Positions 52,569 through 62,095 of a stretch of DNA of 64,000 bases are shown one piece after another (the stretch's first letter is position 1; each line of letters opens with the position of its first letter). The translations under genes were made by a program, and so were the position numbers. The notes below the pieces were generated by a model that was given only the letters and a program-made list of their open reading frames with translations, searched no databases and had not been told where the DNA came from. Source of the DNA: Bradyrhizobium icense (GTDB lineage: Bacteria > Pseudomonadota > Alphaproteobacteria > Rhizobiales > Xanthobacteraceae); contig NZ_CP016428.1 of assembly GCF_001693385.1 (NCBI RefSeq), positions 124,001 through 188,000 of the forward strand, written 5' to 3'.

Positions 52569-53570
52569 ATGACTGACGCAAAATACGACGTTCTTGCTAT
52601 CGGCAATGCGATTTTCGACGTCTTCGCGCAAACCGACGAGAAATTCCTTATCCGTCACGGCATGACCAAAGGCGGCATGGCGCTGATCGACGAGGCCCGC
52701 GCCACGGCGATCTACCGCGACATGGGCCCGGCGACGGAGGTGTCGGGCGGATCGGCCGCCAACACCATTGTCGGCATCGCCAATTTCGGCGCCCGCACCG
52801 CCTATGTCGGCAAGGTCAAGAACGATCAGATCGGCGGCCTCTACACCCACGACATTCGCGCCGCCGGCGTAGCCTTCGAAACCAGGGCCGCGTCCGACGG
52901 CCCCGCCACGGGCTGCTCCTACATTCTGGTTACGCCGGACGGCGAGCGCACCATGAACACCTATCTCGGCGCGGCGCAGAATCTAATGCCGGCCGACATC
53001 GACGAGGCGCAGATTGCGGCATCGCGCATCGTCTATCTCGAAGGCTATCTCTGGGATCCCCAGAACGCCAAGGAAGCCTTCGTCAAGGCAGCGGGCATCG
53101 CCCATGGTGCCGGCCGACAGGTGGCGCTCACGCTGTCGGATTCATTCTGCGTCGATCGCTACCGCGACGAGTTTCTCGATCTGATGCGTAAACGCACGGT
53201 TGATCTCGTCTTCGCCAACGAGGCCGAACTGCATTCGCTGTATCAGACCTCGGATTTCGAGGGCGCGCTGAAGCAGCTCCGCACGGACACAAAACTCGCC
53301 GTCGTCACCCGCAGCGAGAAGGGCTGCGTAGTGGTGTCGTCCGATGGCGTTGTCGCGGCGCCGGCGTTCCCGATCGAAAAGCTCGTCGACACCACCGGCG
53401 CCGGCGACCTCTTCGCCGCCGGCTTCCTGTTCGGCCTGGTGCGCAATGCCAGCCATGAAATGTGCGGCCGGCTGGGTGCGCTCGCTGCAGCTGAGGTGAT
53501 CCAGCACATCGGCGCGCGGCCGCAGGTGTCGCTGAGGGAGCTGGCGGGGCAGAACGGGTTGGGAGTGTAG
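52569..53570 (+). CDS. PfkB-family kinase (adenosine kinase-like)
   Basis: 333 residues. Starts MTDAKYDVLAIGNAIFDV, has GGSAANTIVGIA near residue 72, and the catalytic motif DTTGAGDLFAAGF near 275. Gene content and length resemble the alphaproteobacterial adenosine kinase/ribokinase-like group; the sugar or nucleoside substrate is not proven. The upstream in-frame start overlaps nothing but lacks a ribosome site. Divergent from murJ. Confidence 0.88.
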   Translation: MTDAKYDVLAIGNAIFDVFAQTDEKFLIRHGMTKGGMALIDEARATAIYRDMGPATEVSGGSAANTIVGIANFGARTAYVGKVKNDQIGGLYTHDIRAAGVAFETRAASDGPATGCSYILVTPDGERTMNTYLGAAQNLMPADIDEAQIAASRIVYLEGYLWDPQNAKEAFVKAAGIAHGAGRQVALTLSDSFCVDRYRDEFLDLMRKRTVDLVFANEAELHSLYQTSDFEGALKQLRTDTKLAVVTRSEKGCVVVSSDGVVAAPAFPIEKLVDTTGAGDLFAAGFLFGLVRNASHEMCGRLGALAAAEVIQHIGARPQVSLRELAGQNGLGV

Positions 53571-53589
53571 GGCGAAGGTCTTTCCACTT

Positions 53590-53624
53590 GTCATGGCCGG
53601 GCTTGACCCGGTCATCCACGTCTT
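53590..53624. repeat. Partial copy of the gtcatgg...ccacgtc palindromic repeat
   Basis: gtcatggccgg...ccggtcatccacgtct shares its ends and inner sequence with the left half of the repeat at 29599-29686. It lies between the kinase and hsdM, at one edge of the accessory island. Confidence 0.6.
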
Positions 53625-53718
53625 TTCCTCAGTTGCCGACTAACGTCCATAGCAGCCCGCTTCGTTTTCCATCCGACATTTGGTATGCAACCTGCGAGAC
53701 GTTTCTCTCGGGGGCTGC

Positions 53719-55260
53719 ATGCTGACTGGTGAACTTCGTTCCAAAATCGACAATGTATGGAACGCATTCTGGGCGGGCGGGATCGCCAATCCGCTCGAAG
53801 TAATCGAGCAGATCACTTACCTGCTGTTCATGCGCGGCCTGGATGACGCGCATACGCTCGAGGAGCGCAAGGCCAATCGCCTCGGTAAGCCGATGGAACG
53901 ACGCATTTTCCCGCCCGGCAAGGACAAGATCGGCAAGAGCGGCGGCGTTGCCTATGAGGAGATGCGCTGGTCCAAACTGAAGCATAAAGACCCCGCAACG
54001 ATGTTCGAAATCGTCTCCGAACACGTCTTTCCGTTCCTGCGCAACATGGCCGAGGCCGGCACCGCGCACGCCACCCACATGAAGGGCGCGCGCTTCACCA
54101 TTCCGACGCCCGCTCTGCTCGCTAAAGTGGTCGATCTCCTCGCTGAAATCCCGATGGAGGATCGCGACACCAAGGGCGATCTCTACGAATACATGCTGTC
54201 GAAGATTGCGACCGCCGGGCAGAACGGCCAGTTCCGCACTCCGCGCCACATCATCGCGCTAATGGTCGAGATGATGGCGCCGGGACCGAAGGATGTCATC
54301 GTTGATCCCGCCTGCGGCACCTGCGGTTTTCTGGTCGCGGCCGGCGAATATCTGCGCGAGAACCATCCGAAGCTGTTTCATGAGAAAAAAAGCCGCGACC
54401 ATTTCAACGAGGAGATGTTCCACGGATTCGATTTCGACGGCACCATGCTGCGGATCGGCTCGATGAACATGACGCTGCACGGTGTTGAAGACCCCGATAT
54501 TCGCTACAAGGATTCGCTGTCGCAGGAGCATGCCGGCGACGAGGATCGCTACTCGCTCGTGCTGGCAAATCCGCCATTCGCGGGATCACTCGACTATGAG
54601 ACGACAGCGAAGGATCTGCTCGCGATCGTCAAGACCAAGAAGACCGAGCTTCTGTTCATGGCGCTGTTCCTGAAGCTGTTGAAACCAGGCGGTCGTGCGG
54701 CAGTGATCGTGCCGGACGGCGTGCTGTTCGGCTCCTCGACCGCGCACAAGGCGATTCGAAAGATGCTAGTTGAGGACCACAAGTTGGATGGCATCGTCAA
54801 ACTGCCGTCGGGTGTCTTTCGACCATACGCCGGCGTATCTACTGCAATCGTGCTGTTTACGAAGACCAATTCGGGAGGCACGGATCAGGTCTGGTACTAC
54901 GATTGCCAGGCCGAAGGGTTTTCCCTGGACGACAAGCGCATTGCGCTCTTGCCGACAGAAAAGATCGGCTCGAAAGCAAGGCTCGCCGAAGGCGAGCACG
55001 CCAAGAACAATCTGCCCGACATAGCCGCGCGCTGGACGCAACGCCATGGCATCGAGCAGAGACGCCCCCGTACCGCGCAGAGTTTTTGCGTTCCCAAGGC
55101 CGAGATTGCAGCAGCGAGCTATGACCTTTCGATCAATCGCTACAAGGAGGTGGTGCACGAAACGGCCGCGCATCGTCAGCCGAAAGAGGTCATCGCGGAG
55201 TTAAAGGCGTTGGAGAAGGAGATCGCGGATGGGTTGGATGAGCTGGAGGCGATGTTGTGA
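53719..55260 (+). CDS. hsdM: Type I restriction-modification methyltransferase subunit (HsdM)
   Basis: 513 residues. N-terminal helical HsdM_N region (about 1-150), SAM motif DPACGTCGFLVAAGEYL near 196, and catalytic motif NPPF near residue 284. It methylates adenine N6 in DNA when paired with a specificity subunit. Start MLTGELRSKID fits the family. Its GTGA stop overlaps hsdS. No hsdR nuclease gene is in the window, so it is an orphan here. High GC, like the chromosome. Confidence 0.93.
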   Translation: MLTGELRSKIDNVWNAFWAGGIANPLEVIEQITYLLFMRGLDDAHTLEERKANRLGKPMERRIFPPGKDKIGKSGGVAYEEMRWSKLKHKDPATMFEIVSEHVFPFLRNMAEAGTAHATHMKGARFTIPTPALLAKVVDLLAEIPMEDRDTKGDLYEYMLSKIATAGQNGQFRTPRHIIALMVEMMAPGPKDVIVDPACGTCGFLVAAGEYLRENHPKLFHEKKSRDHFNEEMFHGFDFDGTMLRIGSMNMTLHGVEDPDIRYKDSLSQEHAGDEDRYSLVLANPPFAGSLDYETTAKDLLAIVKTKKTELLFMALFLKLLKPGGRAAVIVPDGVLFGSSTAHKAIRKMLVEDHKLDGIVKLPSGVFRPYAGVSTAIVLFTKTNSGGTDQVWYYDCQAEGFSLDDKRIALLPTEKIGSKARLAEGEHAKNNLPDIAARWTQRHGIEQRRPRTAQSFCVPKAEIAAASYDLSINRYKEVVHETAAHRQPKEVIAELKALEKEIADGLDELEAML

Positions 55261-55775
55261 ACATCACGGCGCGCGTCCCTCCAATAGTAGGATGGAAGCG
55301 ATTTACACTCGGCGAGGTGCTGACCTTAGTAAATGGTCGAGCTTACAAGCAAGACGAGTTATTGGAGAATGGAACGCCGGTTGTCCGCATTCAAAATCTG
55401 AACGGAGGAAGCAATTGGTACTACTCTGATCTCAATCTACCCGACGACAAGTATTGTGAGAATGGTGACCTCCTCTTTGCGTGGTCCGCAACATTTGGGC
55501 CGTATTTCTGGAGCGGATGCCGCGCAATATATCACTATCATATTTGGAAAGTTCTGCCTTCTCCATTGCTGGACAAGAAATACGCATTCTACCTGCTGCA
55601 AAATATTACTGAAAAAGTGAAAGCCTCAGGTCGAGGCATATCGATGATTCACGTGACGAAGTCAGGGATGGAAGCTTGGGAGGTAGATAGCGGCCCGGAG
55701 AAGCTATTTGATGAAGAGAGGGTCGCAAAGCTCGTTACAAGAATTAGGGCGATCAATGACAGCGCGGTAGCATAG
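55257..55775 (+). CDS. hsdS: Half-length type I specificity subunit (HsdS) with a single target-recognition domain
   Basis: 172 residues against about 400 or more in a full HsdS. One recognition domain (WKRFTLGEVLTLVNGRAYK, PVVRIQNLNGG, NGDLLFAWSATFGPYFW) and the end of one (ISMIHVTKSGMEAWEVD), then a short helix instead of the conserved spacer and second domain. Lower G+C than neighbours: 23 of 60 bases at 55561-55620 are G or C. Its GTG start overlaps hsdM (GTGA). It may work as a dimer, as some engineered and natural half-subunits do, or be a decaying remnant. Confidence 0.85.
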   Translation: MNITARVPPIVGWKRFTLGEVLTLVNGRAYKQDELLENGTPVVRIQNLNGGSNWYYSDLNLPDDKYCENGDLLFAWSATFGPYFWSGCRAIYHYHIWKVLPSPLLDKKYAFYLLQNITEKVKASGRGISMIHVTKSGMEAWEVDSGPEKLFDEERVAKLVTRIRAINDSAVA

Positions 55776-55956
55776 TACTGTTTGTGCCTAAGCCAGCAGG
55801 CTTCGCCGGCGTTGCCGCTTCGTGTCCATCCAGCCGCCAGGCTACTTTGCATGGGGTTGTTTTCGATATTTTAGCTGAGGGGTGCGCGGAGCCCGGCGGC
55901 CGATGATGAGGCGAGGGCGCGCGATACGAGGATGCGCCGCCGCCACGCCTTCCCCC

Positions 55957-57651
55957 TCACGCCGTCTTCGCCGCTTTCAATCCGAGCCGCGCTTCCACCG
56001 CCTCCCGCATCAGAAACTTCTGTATCTTCCCCGTCACCGTCATCGGGAACTCGTCGACGAATTCGACGTAGCGCGGGATCTTGTTGTGGGCGATCTGGCC
56101 TTGGCAGAAGGCGCGGACCTCGTCGGCGGTGAGCGTATCGCCGGGACGCGTGCGGATCCAGGCACAGAGCTCTTCGCCATAGCGATCATCCGCAACGCCA
56201 AAGATCTGCACGTCCTGGATTTTGGGATGGCGATAGAGGAACTCCTCGATCTCTCTTGGATAGAGGTTTTCGCCGCCGCGGATCACCATGTCCTTGATGC
56301 GGCCGACGATGTTGCAATAGCCCTCCGCGTCGATCACGGCGAGGTCGCCGGTGTGCATCCAGCCATTGGCGTCGAGCACGTCGGCGGTCTTTTCCGCCTC
56401 GTCCCAATAGCCCAGCATGACGCTGTAGCCGCGGGTGCAGAGTTCGCCGCGCTCGCCGCGCGGCACCACGCGTCCCTCGAGGTCGACCACCTTGACCTCG
56501 ACATGCGGATGAATCCGCCCGACGGTCGACACCCGCCGTTCCAGCGGATCATCGGTCGAACTCTGGAAACTGACCGGCGACGTCTCGGTCATGCCATAGG
56601 CGATCGTCACCTCGCCCATGTTCATCTCGTTGTTGACGCGCTTCATCACTTCGATGGGGCAGGGCGCGCCCGCCATGATGCCGGTGCGCAGCGATTTCAG
56701 GTCGAAGCGCGCAAACTCTGGATGATCGAGCTCGGCAATGAACATGGTCGGTACGCCGTACAGCGCCGTGCATTTCTCCTGTTCGATGGTCTGCAGCGTC
56801 GCCAGCGGATCAAAGCCTTCGCCGGGATAGACCATGGCGGCGCCCAGCGTGACGGAGGCGAGGTTGCCCATCACCATGCCGAAGCAGTGATAGAGCGGCA
56901 CCGGAATGCAGATCCGGTCTTTCTCGGTCAGCCGCATCGCGCGGCCGACGAAATAGCCGTTGTTGAGGATGTTGTGATGCGTCAGCGTCACGCCCTTCGG
57001 CGAGCCCGTGGTGCCGCTGGTAAATTGAATGTTGACGGCGTCGTCGAACTGCAGCGTCTTCGAAAGCTCGGCAAGCTGCTCGCGATGCCGCGCCCCGCCC
57101 ATCCGCGCCACGTCATCGAACGCGATCGTGCCGGGGCATTTCGGCCCGCCGATCTGGATCACCGTGCGCAGTTGTGGCAGCCGCGTTGCGTTCAATTCGC
57201 CGGGCTGCGAGGTCGCGAGTTCGGGCAACAGCGTGTTCAGCATCTCCATGTAGTTGGAAGTCTTGAAGGCGGTCGCCGTGACGATCGCCGCGCAGCCGAC
57301 TTTCGCCAGCGCGAATTCGAGTTCGCTGAGGCGATAGGCGGGATTGATGGTGACCAGAATTAGGCCGGCCTTGGCGGCGGCGAATTGCGTCAGCGTCCAT
57401 TCCGGGCGGTTGAGTGACCACACCCCGATCCGCGCGCCGCGTTCGAGGCCAAGCGCGAGAAAGCCCGCCGCCAGCGCGTCGACGCGCCCAGCAAATTCCT
57501 TCCACGTCCAGCGCACGCCATGGCTCGGCGAAACCAGCGCGTCGCGATCGCTCCAGCGATGAGCGGCCCGATCGAGGCAGCCGCCAATGGTGTCGCCGAG
57601 CAGGGACGCGTCGGAAATGCCGGAGACGTAGCTGTGGATGGTGTCGGTCAA
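55957..57651 (-). CDS. AMP-forming acyl-CoA synthetase/ligase
   Basis: 564 residues. ANL-family motifs [18 protein letters not shown] near 205, [11 protein letters not shown] near 355, [12 protein letters not shown] near 415 and the C-terminal Lys in TVTGKIQKF. It activates a carboxylate with ATP and couples it to CoA; acyl chain length is not predictable. Start: TTG at 57651, with GGAG about 8 nt upstream, since no ATG suits the family end; the frame opens further upstream. Confidence 0.9.
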   Translation of the reverse strand: MTDTIHSYVSGISDASLLGDTIGGCLDRAAHRWSDRDALVSPSHGVRWTWKEFAGRVDALAAGFLALGLERGARIGVWSLNRPEWTLTQFAAAKAGLILVTINPAYRLSELEFALAKVGCAAIVTATAFKTSNYMEMLNTLLPELATSQPGELNATRLPQLRTVIQIGGPKCPGTIAFDDVARMGGARHREQLAELSKTLQFDDAVNIQFTSGTTGSPKGVTLTHHNILNNGYFVGRAMRLTEKDRICIPVPLYHCFGMVMGNLASVTLGAAMVYPGEGFDPLATLQTIEQEKCTALYGVPTMFIAELDHPEFARFDLKSLRTGIMAGAPCPIEVMKRVNNEMNMGEVTIAYGMTETSPVSFQSSTDDPLERRVSTVGRIHPHVEVKVVDLEGRVVPRGERGELCTRGYSVMLGYWDEAEKTADVLDANGWMHTGDLAVIDAEGYCNIVGRIKDMVIRGGENLYPREIEEFLYRHPKIQDVQIFGVADDRYGEELCAWIRTRPGDTLTADEVRAFCQGQIAHNKIPRYVEFVDEFPMTVTGKIQKFLMREAVEARLGLKAAKTA

Positions 57652-57783
57652 ATCATATCTCCAAGTGTTGAGAAAGTATGCGTCGCGATTGCAACTGCGC
57701 TCTCTCCCCCGCAAGGGGGGAGGGAACGGAGGGAGTGCGCCGTGACGCACGAAGAGGAAAAGCGATCACGGCGCCGTCTGCAA

Positions 57784-58971
57784 TTAAGCCGCCTTCTGCC
57801 CGGCATCGAGCCCGGCATAAACCCCGCGCTCAAACCCCGCAAAGGCTTCCAGGCACCTGGCATCGGCGAACGGCAACAACTGCATCAGGATGACGCCGGC
57901 GACGTCGCGCGCCGGATCGATCCAGAAGTAGGTGTTGGCGAGGCCGGCCCAGGCGAGACTCCCGGCGCTGCGGCCCTCCGGCGTCTTGGCGGTGTTGATG
58001 AGGAAGGAGAGTCCCCACTTCTTGACCATGTCAGGGTAGAGATCGACATCGTTGGTGTAGATCGGCGCGACCGTCACCATCTTGCCCATGGTGAGTTCGC
58101 CGATGTTGTTCTGGCTCATCAGCGCGACCGTCTCCGGCTTCAGCAGCTGGTTGCCGTTGCCGCGGCCTTTGTTGAGGATCATCTGGGTGAATTTGATGTA
58201 GTCGCCGGCCGTGCCATAGAGGCCGCCGCCACCCATGTGGAATTCTGGATTCTGTTCCAGCTCGAACGGCATCGGCGCCAGCGATCCATCTTCGCCGCGC
58301 GCATGCATGCCGACCAGCCGCTGGCGCATGGAGTCGGTGATCTTGAAAGCCGTATCGTTCATGCCGAGCGGCGTGAGCATGTTATCGCGCAAATACGCAT
58401 CGAGCCGCGTGCCGGTCACCGCTTCCACCGCCTTGCCGACGAAGTCGATGTTGGTGCCGTATTCCCAGCGCGTGCCGGGCTCGCTCATGATCGGCGTTTT
58501 CAGCGCGGCGTTCAGGCAGGTGGTGATAGCCGGGGTTCCGGTCTTGTCGAGATACGTCGCACACACTTCGCTCCACATGTTGTAGGCGAAGCCCGCGGTG
58601 TGGGTCATCAGATGGCGCAGCGTGATCGGCTTGGTGGCGGGACGCAGCTTCGGCTCGCCAGTGGCGTCGAAACCTTCCAGCACCTGTGGCGAAGCGAGAT
58701 CGGGCAGCACTTTTCCGATCGGCTCGTCGAGCGAGAGCTTGCCCTGTTCCACGAGTTGCATGCCGGCGGCCGTCGTAATCGCCTTGGTCATGGAAGCGAT
58801 CCAGAACACGCTGTCGGCGGTCATGGCATCGTCCTTGGAGAGGTCGCGCTTGCCGAACGCGCCCTGGTAGATCACCTCATTGCCGGTCGCGGCCATCGCG
58901 ACCACACCGGGAATTTCCTTCGCCTCGCATTTCTGCCGCAGAATCTGGTCGATCTCAGCCTTGCTTTGCAT
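57784..58971 (-). CDS. Serine beta-lactamase-like hydrolase
   Basis: 395 residues. Catalytic Ser60-x-x-Lys63 (SMTK) and Tyr-x-Asn (YGTN) motif near residue 170 place it with class C beta-lactamase/esterase (penicillin-binding fold) enzymes. No signal peptide, so a cytoplasmic esterase is more likely than antibiotic resistance. Substrate unknown. Confidence 0.88.
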   Translation of the reverse strand: MQSKAEIDQILRQKCEAKEIPGVVAMAATGNEVIYQGAFGKRDLSKDDAMTADSVFWIASMTKAITTAAGMQLVEQGKLSLDEPIGKVLPDLASPQVLEGFDATGEPKLRPATKPITLRHLMTHTAGFAYNMWSEVCATYLDKTGTPAITTCLNAALKTPIMSEPGTRWEYGTNIDFVGKAVEAVTGTRLDAYLRDNMLTPLGMNDTAFKITDSMRQRLVGMHARGEDGSLAPMPFELEQNPEFHMGGGGLYGTAGDYIKFTQMILNKGRGNGNQLLKPETVALMSQNNIGELTMGKMVTVAPIYTNDVDLYPDMVKKWGLSFLINTAKTPEGRSAGSLAWAGLANTYFWIDPARDVAGVILMQLLPFADARCLEAFAGFERGVYAGLDAGQKAA

Positions 58972-59321
58972 GGGTCACCTCCCGTTTGCTTTTTATGGAG
59001 TGGAACGATCTTCCTACCGGCCGTGTGATCCCGCAAGCGCTCGGCGAGCGCCGGCGCCAATGTCGCGATCTCGTGATGGGCAAGAGGGCGGGCAGCGGGC
59101 GCGCAGGGGCCACGGCACAAAACTGCAACACCTCCCCACAATTCGCGTGGATGGAGATCTCGGCCGGTGACCCGATTGGGCAGCCACGATAACGTGATTC
59201 CGCGGCGATTCCCGGCGCCGATTTTCTGCAGTAAAGCGTTCAGATTCCAGCACAAACGTTGCTGGTTGCAGCATTGATTTGATGAAAAACGTTGTAATTT
59301 TCGAAGTTGCGAGGCGGTGCG
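58972..59321. other. 350-bp intergenic region
   Basis: No gene. Its right part (about 59230-59310) is AT-rich relative to the genome, with a direct repeat aaacgttg twice (59254 and 59286) and a likely promoter for the small plus-strand gene at 59322, though no good -35/-10 pair. The left part carries nothing I recognise. Confidence 0.5.
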
Positions 59322-59642
59322 ATGATCTCGACCTGGAGTGAATGGAAGCGGTATCCCCGTCCTGGACGGGGCGAGAACATCGAGGCGCCGATCACGCCCG
59401 GGCTCTACGAAGTCCGCTATGCCGGTACCGGCGCGCTACACTCCTTCGAGGCGGTCGACAACGTCGCCCAGGCGCTGGCGCAGCTTGCGGTAGGCTCCAA
59501 ATCCTGGTTCGGCCGCCGCGACACCGCCAAGCTGCCCGACCTCGAATACCGGACCTGTGCGACCTCCTCGAAGGCCGACGCCAAGGCGGCCGCGCAACGC
59601 ATGATCGGCCGCCGGGAAACTTATATGAGCGGCGCGGCGTAA
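59322..59642 (+). CDS. Small conserved-looking hypothetical protein
   Basis: 106 residues. No signal peptide or membrane segment. It has aromatic-rich pieces (STWSEWKRYPRPGRGENIEAP, ITPGLYEVRYAGTGALHSFE) and Ala/Gln-rich helices (VAQALAQLAVGSKSW). No recognised domain. Start ATG at 59322 over an upstream in-frame start. Divergent from the serine hydrolase. Codon use looks native. Confidence 0.65.
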   Translation: MISTWSEWKRYPRPGRGENIEAPITPGLYEVRYAGTGALHSFEAVDNVAQALAQLAVGSKSWFGRRDTAKLPDLEYRTCATSSKADAKAAAQRMIGRRETYMSGAA

Positions 59643-59759
59643 GGGCGCACCGTCGCCCTCAACATTCCTTGAAGCAGGGTTGCCTCAGCCGCCGGTGCAT
59701 CGCCGCGGATATCGGCCTATACTCGGACTAATCCCTCAAGAAAATCCGAGGAGTACGCC

Positions 59760-61256
59760 ATGAACCCGCCCGTCGCCGCACGCGCTTCAAAAACCCCCAC
59801 ACCCTCGTTGCATGACCGCCTGAAAGATCCCTCGCTGCTGCGCGACCGCTGCTACATCGACGGCGCCTGGGTCGGCACGCCGTCGCGCCCCGTCACCAAT
59901 CCCGTCAATGGTGTGGAACTCGCCAAGGTGCCCGCATTCAGCACGGCCGAAGCGACGCAAGCCGTCGAAGCCGCCGAGCGCGCATTCCCGGCCTGGGCCA
60001 AGCTCACCGCCAAACAGCGCTCCAACATTCTGCGCAAATGGTTCGATCTGATCGCGGCGAACCGCGAGGATCTTGCGCTGATCCTCACGTCAGAGCAAGG
60101 CAAGCCGCTGGCGGAAGCGCTCGGCGAGGTCGATATCGGCGGCGCCTATGTGGAGTTCTTTGCCGAGGAAGCCCGCCGCGTCTATGGCGAGACCATTCCG
60201 ACCCAGCGGCCGGATGCCCGTCTCCTCGCGATCAAGCAGCCGATCGGCGTCTGCGGCGCCATCACGCCGTGGAATTTCCCGTGCTCGATGATCACGCGAA
60301 AGGTCTCGCCGGCGCTGGCCGCCGGCTGCACCGTGGTGCTCAAGCCCGCCAATGAAACGCCGCTGACCGCGCTGGCGCTGGTGGCGCTCGCCGAAAAGGC
60401 CGGCGTGCCCAAGGGCGTGTTCAACATCCTCACCGGCAATTCGTCCGCGATCGGCAAGGTGCTGTGCGAGCACCCGGCGGTGCGTTTCGTCGGCTTCACC
60501 GGATCGACCGAAGTCGGAAAAATCCTCTATCAGCAGGCCGCGGTCGGCGTGAAGAAGCTCGGCCTGGAGCTCGGCGGCAACGCGCCGTTCGTGGTGTTCG
60601 ATGACGCCGATATCGACGCCGCCGTCGAGGGCGCGATCGTCTCAAAGTATCGTAACATGGGCCAGACCTGCGTCTGCGCCAACCGCATCTACGCCCAGGA
60701 CAAGATCTACGACTCGTTCGTCGAAAAGCTCTCGAAGAAGGTCGCGGCAATGAAGATCGGCGACGGCACGGAGCAAGGCGTGGTGCAGGGTCCCCTGATC
60801 AACATGGACGCGGTGCTCAAGGTCGAGAAGCACATCGAAAATGCGGTGAAGGGCGGCGCCAAGATCGTCACCGGCGGCAAACGCCACGCGCTCGGCGGCA
60901 GCTTCTTCGAGCCGACGGTGCTTTCGAATGTGAAGCCCGATGCGCTGGTGGCGCACGAAGAAACGTTCGGGCCTTTGGCGCCGGTGTTCCGCTTCAAGGA
61001 TGAAGCCGACGTGATCGCAATGTGCAACGCCTCGCCGTTCGGCCTCGCCTCGTACTTCTACTCGCGCGACCTCGGCCGCGTCTGGCGCGTCGCCGAAGCG
61101 CTGGAGTCGGGCATGGTCGGCGTCAACACCGGTCTGATCACGACGGAAGTGGCGCCGTTCGGCGGCGTCAAGGAGAGCGGTCTCGGCCGCGAAGGCTCGC
61201 ATCACGGCATGGAGGAATATGTCGAGATCAAATACGTGATGATGGCGGGCGTGTGA
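59760..61256 (+). CDS. gabD: NAD(P)-dependent succinate-semialdehyde dehydrogenase
   Basis: 498 residues. Aldehyde dehydrogenase fold with PWNFPCSMITRK, the nucleophile Cys in NMGQTCVCANR near residue 304, Glu in LELGGNAPF near 270, and the GabD-like FGPLAPVFRF. It oxidises succinate semialdehyde to succinate, ending GABA use. Other aldehyde substrates are possible. AAAATCCGAGGAG precedes the ATG. Confidence 0.93.
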   Translation: MNPPVAARASKTPTPSLHDRLKDPSLLRDRCYIDGAWVGTPSRPVTNPVNGVELAKVPAFSTAEATQAVEAAERAFPAWAKLTAKQRSNILRKWFDLIAANREDLALILTSEQGKPLAEALGEVDIGGAYVEFFAEEARRVYGETIPTQRPDARLLAIKQPIGVCGAITPWNFPCSMITRKVSPALAAGCTVVLKPANETPLTALALVALAEKAGVPKGVFNILTGNSSAIGKVLCEHPAVRFVGFTGSTEVGKILYQQAAVGVKKLGLELGGNAPFVVFDDADIDAAVEGAIVSKYRNMGQTCVCANRIYAQDKIYDSFVEKLSKKVAAMKIGDGTEQGVVQGPLINMDAVLKVEKHIENAVKGGAKIVTGGKRHALGGSFFEPTVLSNVKPDALVAHEETFGPLAPVFRFKDEADVIAMCNASPFGLASYFYSRDLGRVWRVAEALESGMVGVNTGLITTEVAPFGGVKESGLGREGSHHGMEEYVEIKYVMMAGV

Positions 61257-61322
61257 TCTCTTCACCTTCCACGCGCCAGCCCTGGGCCCGCGCGCAGCGC
61301 CGGTGACGAGGGCGACTAAGAG

Positions 61323-61360
61323 GTCATGACGCGGTCCTTTGCTCGGACCCGCGGCATGAC
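61323..61360. repeat. Small imperfect palindrome after gabD
   Basis: gtcatgacgcggtcc and ggacccgcggcatgac face each other around tttgctc. This is of the same general style as the other dispersed hairpins, and could terminate gabD or be a repeat. Confidence 0.5.
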
Positions 61361-61385
61361 AGTTTAGTTGGTCGCGCGCGAGGGA

Positions 61386-61826
61386 TCAGAATTGGGCACC
61401 GACGTACCTGAGGCGGCTTACGTCGGATTGTCCCTGCTCGGGGAATTCGAGCGTCGGCGTGACATGGCCGACGAGTATGCCGGGCGTCACTCTTGTCTTG
61501 ATGTACTTCGTCTCGCCCGCTGCCAATTGGAACGTAACCGCATTTTCGACCTCGGTTGCCGTTGTAACGGCGTATTTCCCCGGGGATCGGTCGACATAAG
61601 AGAACCCGCCGGGCACAGATCTGCCGACGACTTCATTGTTCATCCGAATCTCGGGCTGAATAGCCGACCCCGTAAGTTCGCTCGCCCGCGTGAAGTAGAC
61701 ACGGCCGTAACCCGGCTTCAATGCCGGGATCTGCAAAGGCGGTTCATCGAGGCCGCGTGGACTCGCGCAACTCCCCAGCAAAAATCCGACAAACACAAGG
61801 GGCAGCGCCCCGATCTTCGACCCCAT
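61386..61826 (-). CDS. DUF2846 lipoprotein
   Basis: 146 residues. Signal peptide with lipobox LLGSC (Cys19 after GALPLVFVGFLLGSC), then a beta-rich domain (GRVYFTRASELTGSAIQPEI, LAAGETKYIKTRV) as in DUF2846. A periplasm-facing lipoprotein of unknown function. The ATG at 61826 is chosen because it places the lipobox correctly; the frame opens much further upstream without a signal. Confidence 0.82.
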   Translation of the reverse strand: MGSKIGALPLVFVGFLLGSCASPRGLDEPPLQIPALKPGYGRVYFTRASELTGSAIQPEIRMNNEVVGRSVPGGFSYVDRSPGKYAVTTATEVENAVTFQLAAGETKYIKTRVTPGILVGHVTPTLEFPEQGQSDVSRLRYVGAQF

Positions 61827-62095
61827 ATGCCCCGTCTCGATATTGAAAGTGCCCAGTCCCAAATCGACGGCAAACAACAAACGGCTGGCAATTGCCTTGT
61901 TGTTTCCTCGCCCCAAGTGCTCAATTAGGCATACACGCGTTGATTGTGCAATCCTTTTTAGCTCCGCGCGATCTCTGCGACCGCGCGCGCGAGCAAATCG
62001 CCCCCGGCAACTCAACCGCGCACCAAGGCGCCACTTATTGACGATTTGCCGAGCGTCCACGGCCGCGCTTCAAATGAGCGTCACGAGCAGCACCC

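Noticed and set aside
53640..55960. Mobile element or phage around the hsd genes
   Set aside because: No integrase, transposase, terminal repeats or tRNA edge; only a partial dispersed repeat on one side.
57784..58971. Serine hydrolase as an antibiotic beta-lactamase
   Set aside because: No export signal, and the SxxK/YxN motifs are shared with cytoplasmic esterases.
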